From: Vitrella brassicaformis
Taxonomy: Eukaryota > Sar > Vitrellaceae
Length of the DNA stretch: 64,000 nucleotides
NCBI GenBank assembly: GCA_001179505.1
Contig: CDMY01000278.1
Coordinates: forward strand, 1 to 64,000
Direction: 5' to 3'
The position numbers and the translations under genes were made by a program. Below, piece by piece: positions 24,090-36,280 of this stretch. How positions within the stretch are numbered: position 1 is the first letter of the stretch; each line of letters begins with the position of its first letter. The notes beneath the pieces are model-generated. The model ran no database searches. It was not told the origin of the DNA and saw only the letters and a program-made list of their open reading frames with translations.

Positions 24090-24722
24090 ATGCCCCGGTT
24101 TCCTCTTCACCGGCTCTCGCGGCATCTCTCACCCCTTCGCCGCCTCGCCAGCAGCATCCAACTCACGGCTGACGGCCGACGCGTGTGGCATGCACTGCCC
24201 GCATCCCAGCGGCTGCCCGTCGCGCGCCACCTGCACGAGAGGCAGCAGGACGTGACATCATTTCCGCGTGAGGATCAGGTGGAGCTGTTTGCCGCCCTCG
24301 CGATGGTCAAGGTGAAGCATGCCACCGTCATGGTATTGGAGCAGCAGCTGGCGGCGCGCGAGCATGCACTGGGAGAGGCGACAAAGCGCGTGATGGATGC
24401 CGTCCAGCAAAGCAAAGAGGCGACAGGCCGGCTCAAGGCTGCCGAACAGCAGCTTACAGATCAAGAAGCGGCTATCTCAAGCACCCAGGTGCAGCTGGTG
24501 GAGTGCAACGAGGCGCTGAAAAAGAATACCAAGAGCCTGGCAGACGCTCAGGACAGCATCAAGAGCCAGAAAGAGGCAGCAGGAAAGGCTGAGGGTACCA
24601 TCAAGGACAAGAATGACCGGCTGAAGGATACTCAACAGCAGCTGGCAGATCGAGAAGCCACTGTCTCCAGCCTCAAGGAGCAGCTGGCCGCCGCTCAGTC
24701 TGTTCCGCTCATTCTGAGTTGA
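24090..24722 (+). CDS. Coiled-coil protein, paralogue of the 1.2-kb gene
   Basis: Single-exon reading frame of 210 residues. The N-terminal module begins MPRFPLHRLSRHLSPLRRLA, with QLTADGRRVWHALPASQR following; it is clearly related to the N-terminus of the gene at 1234. From about residue 65 to the end it is an almost continuous heptad coiled coil with repeating phrases (EQQLTDQEAAISS, TQQQLADREATVSSLKEQL). Unlike the 1.2-kb relative there is no hydrophobic C-terminus. The coiled coil also resembles that of the divergent neighbour at 23650 (both have AQLVE...AL). Lineage-specific family; function unknown. Confidence 0.65.
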   Translation: MPRFPLHRLSRHLSPLRRLASSIQLTADGRRVWHALPASQRLPVARHLHERQQDVTSFPREDQVELFAALAMVKVKHATVMVLEQQLAAREHALGEATKRVMDAVQQSKEATGRLKAAEQQLTDQEAAISSTQVQLVECNEALKKNTKSLADAQDSIKSQKEAAGKAEGTIKDKNDRLKDTQQQLADREATVSSLKEQLAAAQSVPLILS

Positions 24723-26857
24723 TGAATATCGGTCTGTCTGACGATGTGTGCTATACAATAGCCAGTGAGGTTTGTCGTGCGGTTTTTCGTGCACTTTTTC
24801 CCGATGTATGACAGCTGACCGTTGTATGTAATTCCTCTCGGTCCACACACAAATGCACACATCACACCTGACTATCAAGGCGATGAAATGAATGAGGTCC
24901 CTTTCAGCTGGCAGCAAGAGATTTGTCCCACCACCCACCCTCTCCCGCACACATACACACACACACCCATGCACCCAGAAATGGCTGCGATAGATACCTG
25001 ACGTTGGCGCGCGGAAGAAAGAGAGCGAATTGACACGAAAAGGAATTCATGTGCTTCGATGACTAGTCAGAGAGCGGCGGGTATATACACGCACACAGCT
25101 CCCCCATTGCCATATGAGCGATATATACACACATGTCCCTCCGATGCCTGCCTCGCCCCCCGCCCGTGTCGCCACTGCCGACTTTGTGAGTGCGTGTATT
25201 GTGTTTGCTGCTGGAGCCAAGAGAGTGGTAGTAGTGTGCGTGTGGATGCGGCCATTCACTCTTGGAGTGACTCCACACCTGTGGGCCTGAGACTCATGAA
25301 TATTTCGCATGGCTGACTGCTTCCCTCCGTGTGTGGGTGTGCGGAGGAAGGCAACCACGTGTTCGTGTGTTGTGTCATATTTTTGGGTGTCCACGTTTCT
25401 GAGGTTGTCTGTGTGTCTCTCTCTCTCTCTCCGTGTGTGTCTTGGTGTGTGTGTGTGTGTGTGTGGTGTCTGTGAGAAAGAGAAAGAAACTGTGTTCGGG
25501 TTGACCTCCCCCCTGGGTGAATCACCTCTGTGTCGTGTAAACGTCTCAACTGGTTAATTAGCAGTCAGTCACGGCACCATACCATGCACACACACACCAT
25601 CCACACCACACATCATTGTCTGTCTGTCCACCATGCTGCCTGCCTCGACCGACCTTTCAGGTCTTGACACGCTCACACACAACGCAGGGGCACCCGCGCG
25701 GGGCACACACGGCCAGCACGTACGAACGCATCTGTCAGAGAGAGTCCTGCCCACCCGGGCCACCACCAGCTGTCCATCCATCCATCCATCCATCCTTCTC
25801 TCTCGCTGGACGGACGCATCTCGTTTGTTTATCGACAGGCCACTGGCGTCACGTCAACACACCCCGACACACCCCCAGGCTACAAACCACCCTCCCACCA
25901 TGCAACGCAATGCAGAAGGAGGCGATCGACCCATCCATGCCATCCATCTTTGTCGGCTGCACCTCGGCAGCCACTAGTCAGTGGCCATCGGTGTGATCCG
26001 CTGCGAAGCTTTCGACCACCTACGGCAACGAACGAACGGGCAGTCTGACGCAACCGCCTGTTCATATGTCGCTGGAGGCATTCTAAAGCGCCGTCGCGTA
26101 CCACACAGAGGCCGAGTAGGCGTCAGCAATAAACCAGACCGGGCCGATTGCGACACCCGTCTGTCTGCTCTCATAGCCTCGCGTTGGGAAGCGAGTGGCG
26201 AGCCATCGGAGCAGGTGACACTCACTCCACACGCTTACCTGCCCTGTCCAGCAAGCACTGAGAACAGGAAGCAGTGGCAAACCGGGAGGGGAGAGAGAGA
26301 GGGGCATAAGATAGATAGGAGGCGGCAAGGGAAGCTGGCTAGACAGACAGACAGACAGGCGAGTTCAAAGCATCAGGTCAGACAGAGAGGGAGTAAGGGT
26401 ATTCACAGAGATAAAGCCGACACTCGTTAGTCAGACCGCATTGTGTGTGTATGTATCACAGACACCCAGGCAGGCAGGCACACAGGCAGACACCCAGCCA
26501 GGCAGGCAGGCAGGCAGGCACCTAATTCATCCATATCCATCCACTCACTGCGTCTCTGTCTGTCTGTGTGCGGGAAAACGTCAGACAGACAGAGAGATGT
26601 TCGCCGATCCGTCCATCATGCAGGCAGACATGCACTCAGTCCGCTCCAAACCACCCCACCCCCTAAAAGCAAAAATGCTGCCGTGGAAGGCAACCACCAA
26701 CACGCGCACACACACACACACGGACAAAGAGAGCGATAGCACTCATCCATCCATCCATCCGAAGAGAAAACAGAAGTCGACGAGCTACGACGCGACGACG
26801 GGAAGCTACCGTCTATCTATCCATCCCGTAGGTCGATCAATCTGTCTGTCTGTCTGT
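24723..26857. other. Convergent spacer, 2.1 kb, microsatellite-rich
   Basis: 3'-3' gap between the coiled-coil gene and BiP. It holds (CT)n and (GT)n near 25417-25465, CATC repeats near 25777-25795, (CAGG)n near 26467-26520, (CA)n near 26706-26721 and (GTCT)n near 26842-26858. The plus and minus ORFs here translate repeats. No gene supported. Confidence 0.55.
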
Positions 26858-29800
26858 CTAGAGTTCGTCGTGCGCCTCGTAGTCCTCCTCGCCGGTGGGG
26901 CCGCCCGCGCCGCCCGCGGCGCCGTAGACGGCCGAGATGATGGGGTTGCAGATCTCCTCGATCTCCTTGTGCTTGGCCTTAATCTCCTCGGCGTCCTCCT
27001 CAGGATGCTCCTGCATCCACTCCTCGCCATCCTTGACCTGAAGTAGTCATCACACAGAGGGAGAGAGAGATATATATATAGAGGGACGGTGACTGGGGGT
27101 GGGAGGGAGGGAGGGAGGGAGGGAGTGGTACCTACCGCGTCGAGAATTTGTTGTTTCTGGTCTTCGTCGAGCTTGTTAGCGAGTTTGTCTTTGTCCTCGA
27201 CGGACTGCTTCATGCTGTGGAGGTAGTTGTCGAACGAGTTCTTGGCGTCGACGCGCTCACGCACCTTCTTGTCCTCCTCAGCGTAGTCCTCCGCCTCCCT
27301 GAGAAGGTATCACATTCACATGTGCGTGTTTTTTGTGTGAGAGGTTGGAAGGTTAGAAGAGGCTCACTTGATCATCTTCTCGATGTCCTCTTGGCTGAGC
27401 CGTCCCTTGTCGTTGGTGATGGTGATCTTTTCTGACTTGCCGGTGCCCTTGTCCTCGGCCGACACGTTCAAGATACCGTTGCTGTCGATCTCAAACGTCA
27501 CCTGGTCGACACACACGCGCACACACATGTAGGCGTCAGCTGACAGGCGTGTTCTGGGTGGTGTGTAGAAAGGTGGCTGACGGACCTCGATCTGTGGGAC
27601 GCCCCTTGGTGCTGGCGGGATGCCGGAGAGCTCGAACTTGCCCAGCAGGTGGTTGTCTTTTGTCATCGGACGCTCTCCCTCAAACACCTAACACACATAC
27701 ACACACATCCATCCATCCATCGGTGCGGCCCCTGTGTGTGCGAGGTATGTAAGCTTGTTTGGTTGCTTGCCTGTATCATGACAGCGGGTTGGTTGTCCTG
27801 GTAGGTCGAGAAGACCTGTGACTTCTTGGTGGGGATGACGGTGTTGCGGTTGATGAGCTTGGTCATGACACCGCCCACCGTCTCGATCCCCAAAGTCAGG
27901 GGCGTCACGTCCAGCAGCAGCAGCTCCTGGCCGCCCTCACCCGACAGAATACCTATCAGGCACCACACAACACAAACACACACAAAGGTGGGCGGGGCGT
28001 GTGCNNNNNNNNNNNNNNNNNNNNNNNNNNNNNNNNNNNNNNNNNNNNNNNNNNNNNNNNNNNNNNNNNNNNNNNNNNNNNNNNNNNNNNNNNNNNNNNN
28101 NNNNNNNNNNNNNNNNNNNNNNNNNNNNNNNNNNNNNNNNNNNNNNNNNNNNNNNNNNNNNNNNNNNNNNNNNNNNNNNNNNNNNNNNNNNNNNNNNNNN
28201 NNNNNNNNNNNNNNNNNNNNNNNNNNNNNNNNNNNNNNNNNNNNNNNNNNNNNNNNNNNNNNNNNNNNNNNNNNNNNNNNNNNNNNNNNNNNNNNNNNNN
28301 NNNNGGGGGGGGGTGCCTGTGCAGTAAGTTACCGGCTTGGACAGCCGCGCCGTATGCGACGGCCTCATCGGGGTTGATGCCCCTGTTGGGCTCCTTGCCG
28401 TTGAAGAAATCCTTGATCAACTGCTGGATCTTCGGAATACGCGTGGAACCGCCAACCAACACGATCTCATCAATCTGTACACACCCACACCCACACACAG
28501 ACGTCGGCCAGGCTCCTGTGGGCGTGTGTTGTGTGGATGGGGATGGGGGTGCGGTGCGCACCTGTGTCTTCTTGAAGCCAGCGTCATCCAGGACATTCTT
28601 GACGGGCTTGAGGGTCTTCTGGAAGAGGTCGTTGTTGAGCTCCTCAAACCTCGCCCTCGTAAGTGTCTCCGAGAAGTCGACGCCCTCGACAAGGCTCTCG
28701 ATCTCGATCCGCGCCTGGTGCGTCGAGCTGAGAGCGCGCTTGCCCTTCTCGACCTCGCGGCGGAGCTTCTGCAGGGCCCTCTTGTCCTTGCTGATGTCCT
28801 TGTCGTACTTCTTCTTGATGACCTTGATGAAGTGGTCCATCACACGCTGGTCGAAATCCTCGCCGCCCAAGTGGGTGTCACCTGAAAAAACCAAACCACA
28901 CACACAAAGAGGGAACAAAAAGGGAGGGAGGGGGTCATGGCGGCGGCTTCTTGTGTTGGCGCCACTCACACACTCACCACTGGTGGCGACGACTTCGAAG
29001 ACGCCGTTGTCGATGGTGAGGAGTGAGACGTCGAATGTGCCGCCGCCGAGGTCATAGACGAGGATGTTCTTCTCCTGCTTCTTGTCCATGCCGTAGGCGA
29101 TGGCCGCCGCAGTGGGCTCGTTGATGATGCGGATCACATTCAGCCCACTGATGGTGCCCGCATCCTTGGTCGCCTGACGCTGCGCGTCGTTGAAATACGC
29201 TGCACACACACACACACACACACACATGGGGAGATGGGACACACACGGGGGGGAGGGGGAGGGGGAGGTAGCGCACCAGGGACAGTGATAACGGCGTGCT
29301 TGACGTCTTTGCCGAGGTAGGCCTCCGCGACCTCCTTCATCTTGACGAGGACCATGGCGGAGATCTCCTCCGGCGCGAACGACTTGGTCTCGCCCTTGAC
29401 CTGCACCTCGATGAAGGGCTTGCCCTCCTTCTCGGCAAGGATGAACGGCAGCAGCTTCTTGTCGCGCTGCACCTCCGTGTCCTTGTACTTGCGACCGATC
29501 AGGCGCTTCACGTCAAACAGGGTCTGAGACGGATTCACCTGCACACACACACAACACAAAACGCGAAACACACACACACGTAGTACGGTGCAGAGGGCGT
29601 GTGGGGGTCTGGGTGTGTGTGTGGGTGTGTGTGGTGTGGCTCACCGTGGCCTGGTTCTTGGCAGCCTCGCCGATGAGCCGCTCGTCTTCGGTGAAGGCGA
29701 CATAGGAGGGCGTGATGCGGTTGCCCTGGTCGTTGGGGATGATCTCCACGCGACCGTTCTTGTAGATGCCCACACACGAGTAGGTCGTGCCCAGGTCAAT

Positions 29801-30061
29801 ACCCACCACAGGACCCTCAACTGCAACACAACACACACCACACACACACAGCGCAGAAGCAGGCGCCATACACGTGTGTCTGCCCCCGAACAGCCCTCTG
29901 TGTGTCTCAGATCTACGCCCCCTGCACAGCGCGGCAGCTGGCCTGCCTCGCTGCAACCATCTGTCAGCCTTCCGTTGCTCACTTTTCTTCTCCTCCTCGG
30001 CGGCCAGAGCTGATGTGGCGATGGCGGCCACCAGGACCGCACCGACGATGAGCGACCTCAT
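26858..30061 (-). CDS. ER luminal HSP70 (BiP/GRP78)
   Basis: Hsp70 chaperone of the endoplasmic reticulum. ATG at 30061 opens a signal peptide ([20 protein letters not shown]), and the last residues are EAHDEL, an HDEL retention signal, before the stop at 26858. Hsp70 signatures are in place: [67 protein letters not shown] and the substrate-binding [19 protein letters not shown]. At least seven introns, each rich in (CA)n/(TG)n. A 300-N gap (28005-28304) lies in the intron between YGAAVQAG and GILSGEGGQ, and the protein reads on without loss across it. It is head-to-head with the sulfotransferase across 330 bp, which carries an AAACCCT palindrome. Usually induced by unfolded-protein stress; no ERSE-like element was confirmed here. 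Confidence 0.95.
28005..28304. other. Assembly gap (300 N) inside a BiP intron
   Basis: Exactly 300 N, probably a placeholder rather than a measured length. A G-run (ggggggggg) borders the right side and a G-rich stretch the left, so the missing part is likely a low-complexity intron repeat. Confidence 0.95.
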
Positions 30062-30391
30062 GATGCTCAAAGATGCCCACAGAAGCGCAAAGATGCACAG
30101 CACCGCTGATTCGCGCCGATGTTAACAAAGGCTACACGTGTCAAGCGGAGAAAGAGGCTGCGTGAGATCGATCCCCACCACGTCACGTTGCGAGCTGAAC
30201 CCTACACTCCAAACCCTGAAAAAGGCATATTAGGGTTTGTCGGCGCCCGTTGCAAAAAAGGCCAACGCCCCACCGTTGAGGAAACGAAGAGGAAGAAGGT
30301 GACCACACACGGAGGGCAGCACTCGAGGAACTGCAGTGAGTGAGTACCCCTGCGTCCCGGCCGTCCGCACCAGTCCACCACGCCAGCCACG
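30062..30391. promoter_or_regulatory. Bidirectional promoter, BiP / sulfotransferase, with AAACCCT...AGGGTTT palindrome
   Basis: 330 bp between two start codons. AAACCCT at 30211-30217 and AGGGTTT at 30232-30238 form an inverted pair spaced 14 bp apart, similar to the telo-box known from plant promoters. It sits about mid-way between the genes and could serve both. Function is inferred only. Confidence 0.4.
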
Positions 30392-32138
30392 ATGGGCGGC
30401 GACAGTGCGGCCATCGAGAGCACCACGCCGTCTTATCCGTCGGTGGACTGGACGTGCCTCGACGAGGAGTATCTGAAGAAGCGGCACCGCACCTACCAGA
30501 GCGCCCTCTTCGACAGCACACACTGGGACGACTGGAAGCCGCGCGATACTGACGTCATCGTTGCCACGGCTTACAAGGTACGTGTAGTAGTGTGTGGGCA
30601 GGGAAAGGGGAACGGCAGATGGTAGTCGTGTTATGGTTTGGTTTGTGTCTGTCTGTCGGTCGATTGCCATACCATTTGGCCAGAGTGGTACGACGTGGAT
30701 GCAGCAGATCATCAACAGTCTGGTGTTCAAGGGCGAGGACCCCCCCGGCAACCAGGCCATCAGCGACATCTCGCCGTGGGTCGACATGAGGGTGCCACCG
30801 AGGGAGGTCAAGATGCCGTCCGTCGAGGCGCAGACGCACCGCCGCGTCCTCAAGTGCCACCTCCCCTCCGACGCACAGCCCATCTATCCCGAGGTCAAGT
30901 ACATCTACGTCGGACGCGATGGCCGCGATGCCTTCATGTCGCTCGCCAAGTGAGAGCCCTGGGAGACGGGGAGGGAGGGAAGCGTGACAATGTGTGCTGC
31001 GCTGTGTGTGTGTGTGTGTCAGCCACTGGAAGTCTGGCAATGACAACTTCTACGCGGGCATCAATGGTGCGCCGGGTCGTGTGGGGCCCCCCATGCCACG
31101 ATGGACCGACTTCCCCGGACTCGACGAGTCGAAATGGTCAGCCAACAGGCAGCGACACCACACCACGCCACGCCGCGCGCACACAGAGTGTATGCTCATG
31201 CTCATCTCTGTGTGTCGGTTGTCTGTTCAGGTTTGACTTGTGGCTGACCAAGGGGTGGTCCACACTGCCCTGGTACGCACACACACCTACACACCCACCC
31301 ACCCACCCACACACATAAACACACACGTGACTCATCTCACCTGTTGCCCTTGTCGGGTGTGTGTGTGTGTGTGGTTTAGGGAGGAGGACGGCTGGCCGTT
31401 TTGGTCTCTGTTCACCAACATGGAGTCGTGGTGGCACCTGCGTGGCCTGCCCAACGTGCTCTTCGTCCACTTCAACAACCTCAAGCAGGACCTCCCCGGC
31501 GAGATGCGACGCATCGCCCAGTTCCTCCAGATCCCCATCGACGAGGCCATCTTCGACAAACAGGTACACACGCACACACACACACACGCACGCACGGCAG
31601 ATGGTCTCATGTGTGTGTGTTGGAAGGTTGAGCGCTGCACGTTTGAGTGGATGAAGAAGAACGGCGACAAGATGGCCCCGGGAGGCGGCGCCTTCTGGGG
31701 CAAAGACGCCAAGGAGGGCGGCAAGGTCTTCATCAACAAGGTAAGCTAGCGACTCACACCACACCCCACACCCCACAGTCCTTCCCACACATGTCGCTTC
31801 GTCTGTCGCTGGTTGCCATCTTCGTTCAGGGCACCAATGGCCGGTGGAGGGACGTGCTGACCCCCGAGCAGGTGGCCGCCTATGAGGCCAAGGCGGCCGC
31901 CCTGCCGGAGAGCTGCGGCCACTGGCTGGCCACGGGCGAGTTCCTCCCGGGAGACATCGGCGCCAAGCTCGTCGAGGGCAAGTACAAGGCTCCCGCCGAG
32001 GGCGGTGCCAAGGACGGCAGCAGCAAGCTCTTCAAGCCGCTGGCCGGCCCCATCGCACTCACATGGCCATTCGACGTGTGCGCCTCCTGCAACGGCCGGC
32101 CGACGTCATCCAAGTCATCCAAATCATCGTCCAAGTGA
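30392..32138 (+). CDS. Cytosolic-type PAPS-dependent sulfotransferase
   Basis: Transfers sulfate from PAPS to a hydroxyl or amine acceptor. ATG at 30392, TGA at 32136-32138, seven exons. PAPS-binding features: the 5'-phosphosulfate loop [13 protein letters not shown] (split by an intron after Lys), the 3'-phosphate site [14 protein letters not shown], and [12 protein letters not shown] near the C-terminus, equivalent to the KGxxGDWK motif. The catalytic His of cytosolic SULTs may be that in VLKCHLP. Between them is [20 protein letters not shown], typical of the family. An extra 40-residue tail ends in Ser/Lys repeats. No signal peptide or TM, so it is cytosolic and probably acts on small molecules. 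Introns show a 5' CA tract and a 3' TG tract. Acceptor substrate cannot be predicted. Confidence 0.9.
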
Positions 32139-34115
32139 TCTGATCCACACAGATGACGGCGAGGTGGAGAGGGTGGCTTGTGATGGTGTGTTTGGGGGTG
32201 GGGGGGTGGGTGTTGGTCGTCGTGGGGTGGCAGGGGTGCTGTTGATGTGATGTGCCGTGTGGTGTTCGGTGTTGACGGACGTGCTGTGTGAGCGTCACTT
32301 GTTGATGGCTGCGTGTACAGTACAACACAATGGTTGCTTGGTGCGCCCTGCTGCCTACCTGCGTGTGTGCCTGCGTTCCTGTGGTGTGCACCCCACAGAC
32401 ACCCAAATGGTTTTGGCTGGCTGGCTTGATCCATCCCATCTATCTGTCGTCGGTGTTTTGCCCGCCCGAGTGGTCTTGACTTCTTAACTTTATGACACAG
32501 CACGACAGACAGACAGACACAGCGCAGAGAGGAGAGGAAGACGACATGGAGGTGGCACAGAAAGTATTTTGCCTTCCCTCAGGGCAGGGGGCAGAGCTGA
32601 CAAGCCACCAGAGAGAAGGCCAGGCAACAAGACGAAAATAACACTACACACGCAGCTTTTGCTTCTGGGTGCGTGCGCGTGACATGTGTGTGCCCACTGT
32701 GATGTGCCTCATGTCCACGTGTGACCTTTTCTCGTCGCTTCTGGTAACGTTTCTTCTCTCTGTCGCGTGTGGCGAGAGCCGTTGCGATGGGCGATGAGAA
32801 GAAAAGGCCACACACGGACAGACAGACAGACAGACAGAGAGAAAGAGAGAGTGGCATGCTCCCTTGCCGTGATGCCCTCGGTCTCTGGCAGCTGATGGTC
32901 TCAGCCCCAGTGTTGTCACATCCCATTACCGGCGATGCGACGGCTCTAGGAAAAGATCATCAGATGCAGCTGAGACCGAGGCACCGTGCAGAGAGGGAGC
33001 CGAGGATGAGAGCCAGCCGAGTTAGATGTGTTGTCTTATCCGATTGTGGTTGAGAGAGGAGAGAGATGAGAGCAGATGAGAGCACTTGGGCGTGCGACGG
33101 ATGCGGTGCGATGGGACTGGCGCGTCACCTGCGGCTTGATCGATAGGCGGGTCGACCCGCCGTGGTTGTCTAGATGGTCCCGTTCTGTGTGTGCTGAGTG
33201 AGAGAGACATGACTGATGTGGATCGTGCCGTGCCTGTCATGACCACAGAGAGACCGCCCTGGTGTGTTGGTGTTGGTGTGCGCGGAATTGTGTACCTACC
33301 GACCGACATTGCGATGTCCGTCGTGACGCTGTGCCGATGTCATGGTGCTGTGTGTGGATGGATGGATGGATGTGTGTATGTGTGTGCTGCAGTGCGTGTG
33401 GCTGTTTTGTCCTGCCTGTCGATAGCTAGCTGATGTAATGACTGACATACCATACACACACAGAGGGGAGAGGGGAGAGGGGAGGTTGATTGGTTGTTAC
33501 TGCAGGCTGCGTGTACTTATCACTGTCTTGTCTGTCTGTCTGACATATCCCTCTCATCCTATCCCTCTTGTACAGCACAGAACAGCACAGCACATTCAAC
33601 GGCGCACGGCACGGTCGCTTTATCGACCGGCCGACGGACGCTTACTGCTGCTCTTACCTGTTGTCTAAACACGACTGGCTGGCTCATCTCATCTCATCTG
33701 TGCCTCCCTCGGTGGGTTCTGGTGGTTTAGCTCGTTTCGCCTGATCGGAGGGAGGGGAGGGCCTGCCAGATCAGATAAATGAGTGCAGGTGTTCCCTCCC
33801 GACGGTCTGTCTGGGCGGGCACTGTGCGAACCACCACTGTCGCTGGGCAGGGCACACTGTGTGGCTGCCTGTCTGTCTGGTTTGTGTGGTGGTGAGGTAT
33901 ACAGACACACCGCAAATGGATGGAATTAGATACCAGACTCGCGAGATGTTCAATGCTAGCAGCACCCTTCACCTCACCCCACCCCGGTCCACTCACACCA
34001 CACCAACATACATCACCACATCACCACAACAAAAGTAGTAAGTCTCAAATCGAATCGACAGACACCTGTCACCTGTATGTCTATCGGATAGCACCCAGCC
34101 GGCCGCCCCGCCGCA
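32139..34115. other. Convergent spacer, 2.0 kb
   Basis: 3'-3' gap between the sulfotransferase and the methyltransferase. It contains (GACA)n near 32502-32519 and 32817-32840, GGAT repeats near 33356-33371, a GAGGGGA minisatellite near 33462-33484 and CTCAT repeats near 33683-33700. No exon or RNA gene is supported. Confidence 0.55.
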
Positions 34116-35699
34116 TCATGACGCCCAGGTGTACTTGTGTAGGACGACGTGTCTGTAGGGGTCGTCCACCGACCCGTCGCTCTCAACCTTTTCTGCCAGG
34201 AACACCGCACTCTCATCCTGACCACCACACCATTAATTACATTATGTACACCAATCGCAACCCAGAGCATCCAAGACGGCGACAGCAAGCTGTGTACCTC
34301 TGACGGGTCGACGAGGGGGTTCTCCCGGTACTCTGGAGGAATGGAGACCGCCTCACTCACCAAACCAAGCCGCTCCATCCTGACACACAACACACCACAC
34401 CAGACAGACAGACAGACAGACAGACAGAGAGACAGACGTATGTGACACAGCACCTCTCCCTGTGGGCACCCACGTTCACTCACTGTGCTGTGAAGGTGTC
34501 GGCGCCCTCCCGGTCACTTCTGCTGGCGCACAGGAAGACCCCCTGCGGCCGGGCGAGCAGCCGCGACACGGCCACCGCCAGCCGCCCCCCAGCCTTGTCA
34601 TGGTACACCAGGTCAGCCCCCAAGATCACGTCAAATGATGCCGTGTCGCCCTGTGGCCATGTGGCGGAGTCGCCCCAGTCTAGACGGGCCACGCTCATCT
34701 CCACGCTCTCGTGTTGGTTCATCTGGACGTTGTGCTGGAGGTTCTCTGTGGCGGCTTGGAGGCTGTCTGTGAGCAGCACTGATGAGGGCGGAGGTGTGGA
34801 GTAGTGCGCGCAGGCCAGGCCCTCGAGGCCGCAGCCCGCACCCAACACCAGCACTCTCTTGCCGCCGAAGAATCCCTGTGTGATGTCATGTGACAGGCAG
34901 GCATCACATCACATCAACCGAAATTTATGCGTGTGACTGTTTACTCACCTGTTTGCCCAGGTCGGCCACCCACTGTGCGAGGATGACGCCCGAGCCCCAC
35001 AGGCAGACGCCCGTCGTGTCCGCGCCACTGTCTGTGTCGAAGGTCTGCACACAACCGAGGCCCACCTCCCTCAGACTCAACACACGGCCATCATCACCAC
35101 GGCCGAGCCGTATCCGATAGGTCACGTCCTGCGCAGCGCGGCCTTGGCTTGGTGCCTGTGGGTCCTCGTCTGCCTCTGCGATGGTGTCATCCGTCGCCTG
35201 CTGTGTGATGGTCTTCTCTAGGTCGGCGGCCGACTTGTGCTGCAGCAGCGCCTTGACCGTCTCAGGGTCACCACCTGCAACCAATCGTGAAAGCCCGGGA
35301 CACATACACACACACACACCACTGGGAGAGGTGCGTTGGCTGACCTGAGAAGCCCTCAGACAGTGCACCTCTCCCGAACTCATTCAGGGCGAGCACATCC
35401 AAATCGGTCACATAGGTCGTCAGCAGCCGAACCACGGTGTGGTGTTTGTTCTGCGCCGCCCAGTGAAGGGGCATGTTGCCCGCCTCGTTGGCCAAATGAG
35501 CGGCATTGGCCTCCTTGAGCAGATACTCGACAACGTCTGCGTGCCCGTTGGCGGCCGCCTTGTGGAGGGCGGTGTTGCCGTGGCCGTCCCTATGATTGAC
35601 GTCCATGCCTCGGCGAATGTATGCTTTCAACTCATCGATCTCGCCATATCTGGCGCACTCGAGCATGTCGGCCAGCTCCTCCTCGCTGAATGACGCCAT
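34116..35699 (-). CDS. Ankyrin-repeat METTL21-type methyltransferase
   Basis: ATG at 35699 (MASFSEEELADMLECARYGE), stop at 34116. The N-terminal ~110 residues are three ankyrin repeats (GHGNTALHKAAANGHADVVE, AGNMPLHWAAQNKHHTVVRL and a third partly split by an intron at 35275-35345). A linker with an acidic tract leads to a seven-beta-strand methyltransferase of the Methyltransf_16 group: a pre-domain ending GVCLWGSGVILAQWVADLG, the SAM-binding motif VLVLGAGCGLEGLACAHYS, an acidic strand end LLTDS, and post-motif FDVILGADLVYHDKAG. Members of this group (METTL21, METTL22, Efm enzymes) methylate lysines of chaperones, translation factors and other proteins, so a protein target is likely; the ankyrin domain could bind it. 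Five to six exons with short CA/TG-rich introns. Head-to-head with the P4-ATPase/cyclase gene. Confidence 0.85.
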
Positions 35700-36280
35700 G
35701 AGACAGGCAGACTTGTGAGTGATGACAGACAGGGGGGGCAGCTGAGCTGCAGATCGAAACATCCATGGGGACCGACCGCATCACACAGCTCATCGTACAT
35801 CATCTCGTTCGTTGAGTTTTTGTGTTTGGAGCTTTTTACTGACCTGATCTGACCGGCTTGTCGTGTGGCGAAGCAAACTCGCCTCACAGAGAGAGCGGTT
35901 TCATGGAATGTCCAAACTCGCCTCACAAGTATGCGAGCTCAGAATGCGAGCTTAGACGAGAGATGCGTCATTCGTTCTCGAAAGCAACGAAGGCTGCTTG
36001 GCTTGGGAAGAAGGCAGAGTTCACTGTATACAGCTCGGGGCTTTTGAGATCCATTCGAGCTCTCGCTCAGCCTCGCCCACAGAAGAGTGTGTTGGTCATC
36101 CTGTGGCGTTCTCGGGGGTCTTATCGGCGTGAGCACAGCCACCCGCTCGGCCCAGCAACCCTTCATCGGTCGCCGACGGCCGGGGCTGCCCCTGCCTGCC
36201 AATCACGCGCCGGCAGTTATCGTCATTCATCGTGGTTGCTGCGGGCAGCGTGTGTTGGAGCCGTAGAGGCGGTCTAGTGG
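35700..36280. promoter_or_regulatory. Divergent promoter region, methyltransferase / P4-ATPase-cyclase, with direct repeats
   Basis: 580 bp between starts. CAAACTCGCCTCACA occurs twice (35874-35888 and 35913-35927), followed by a 13-bp tandem ATGCGAGCT(C/T)AGA at 35930-35955. These are candidate regulatory repeats or a local duplication. Confidence 0.4.

Noticed and set aside
27956-29242. 428-residue minus-strand ORF through the N gap
   Set aside because: It reads through two introns and 300 N. Only the BiP exon parts are real.
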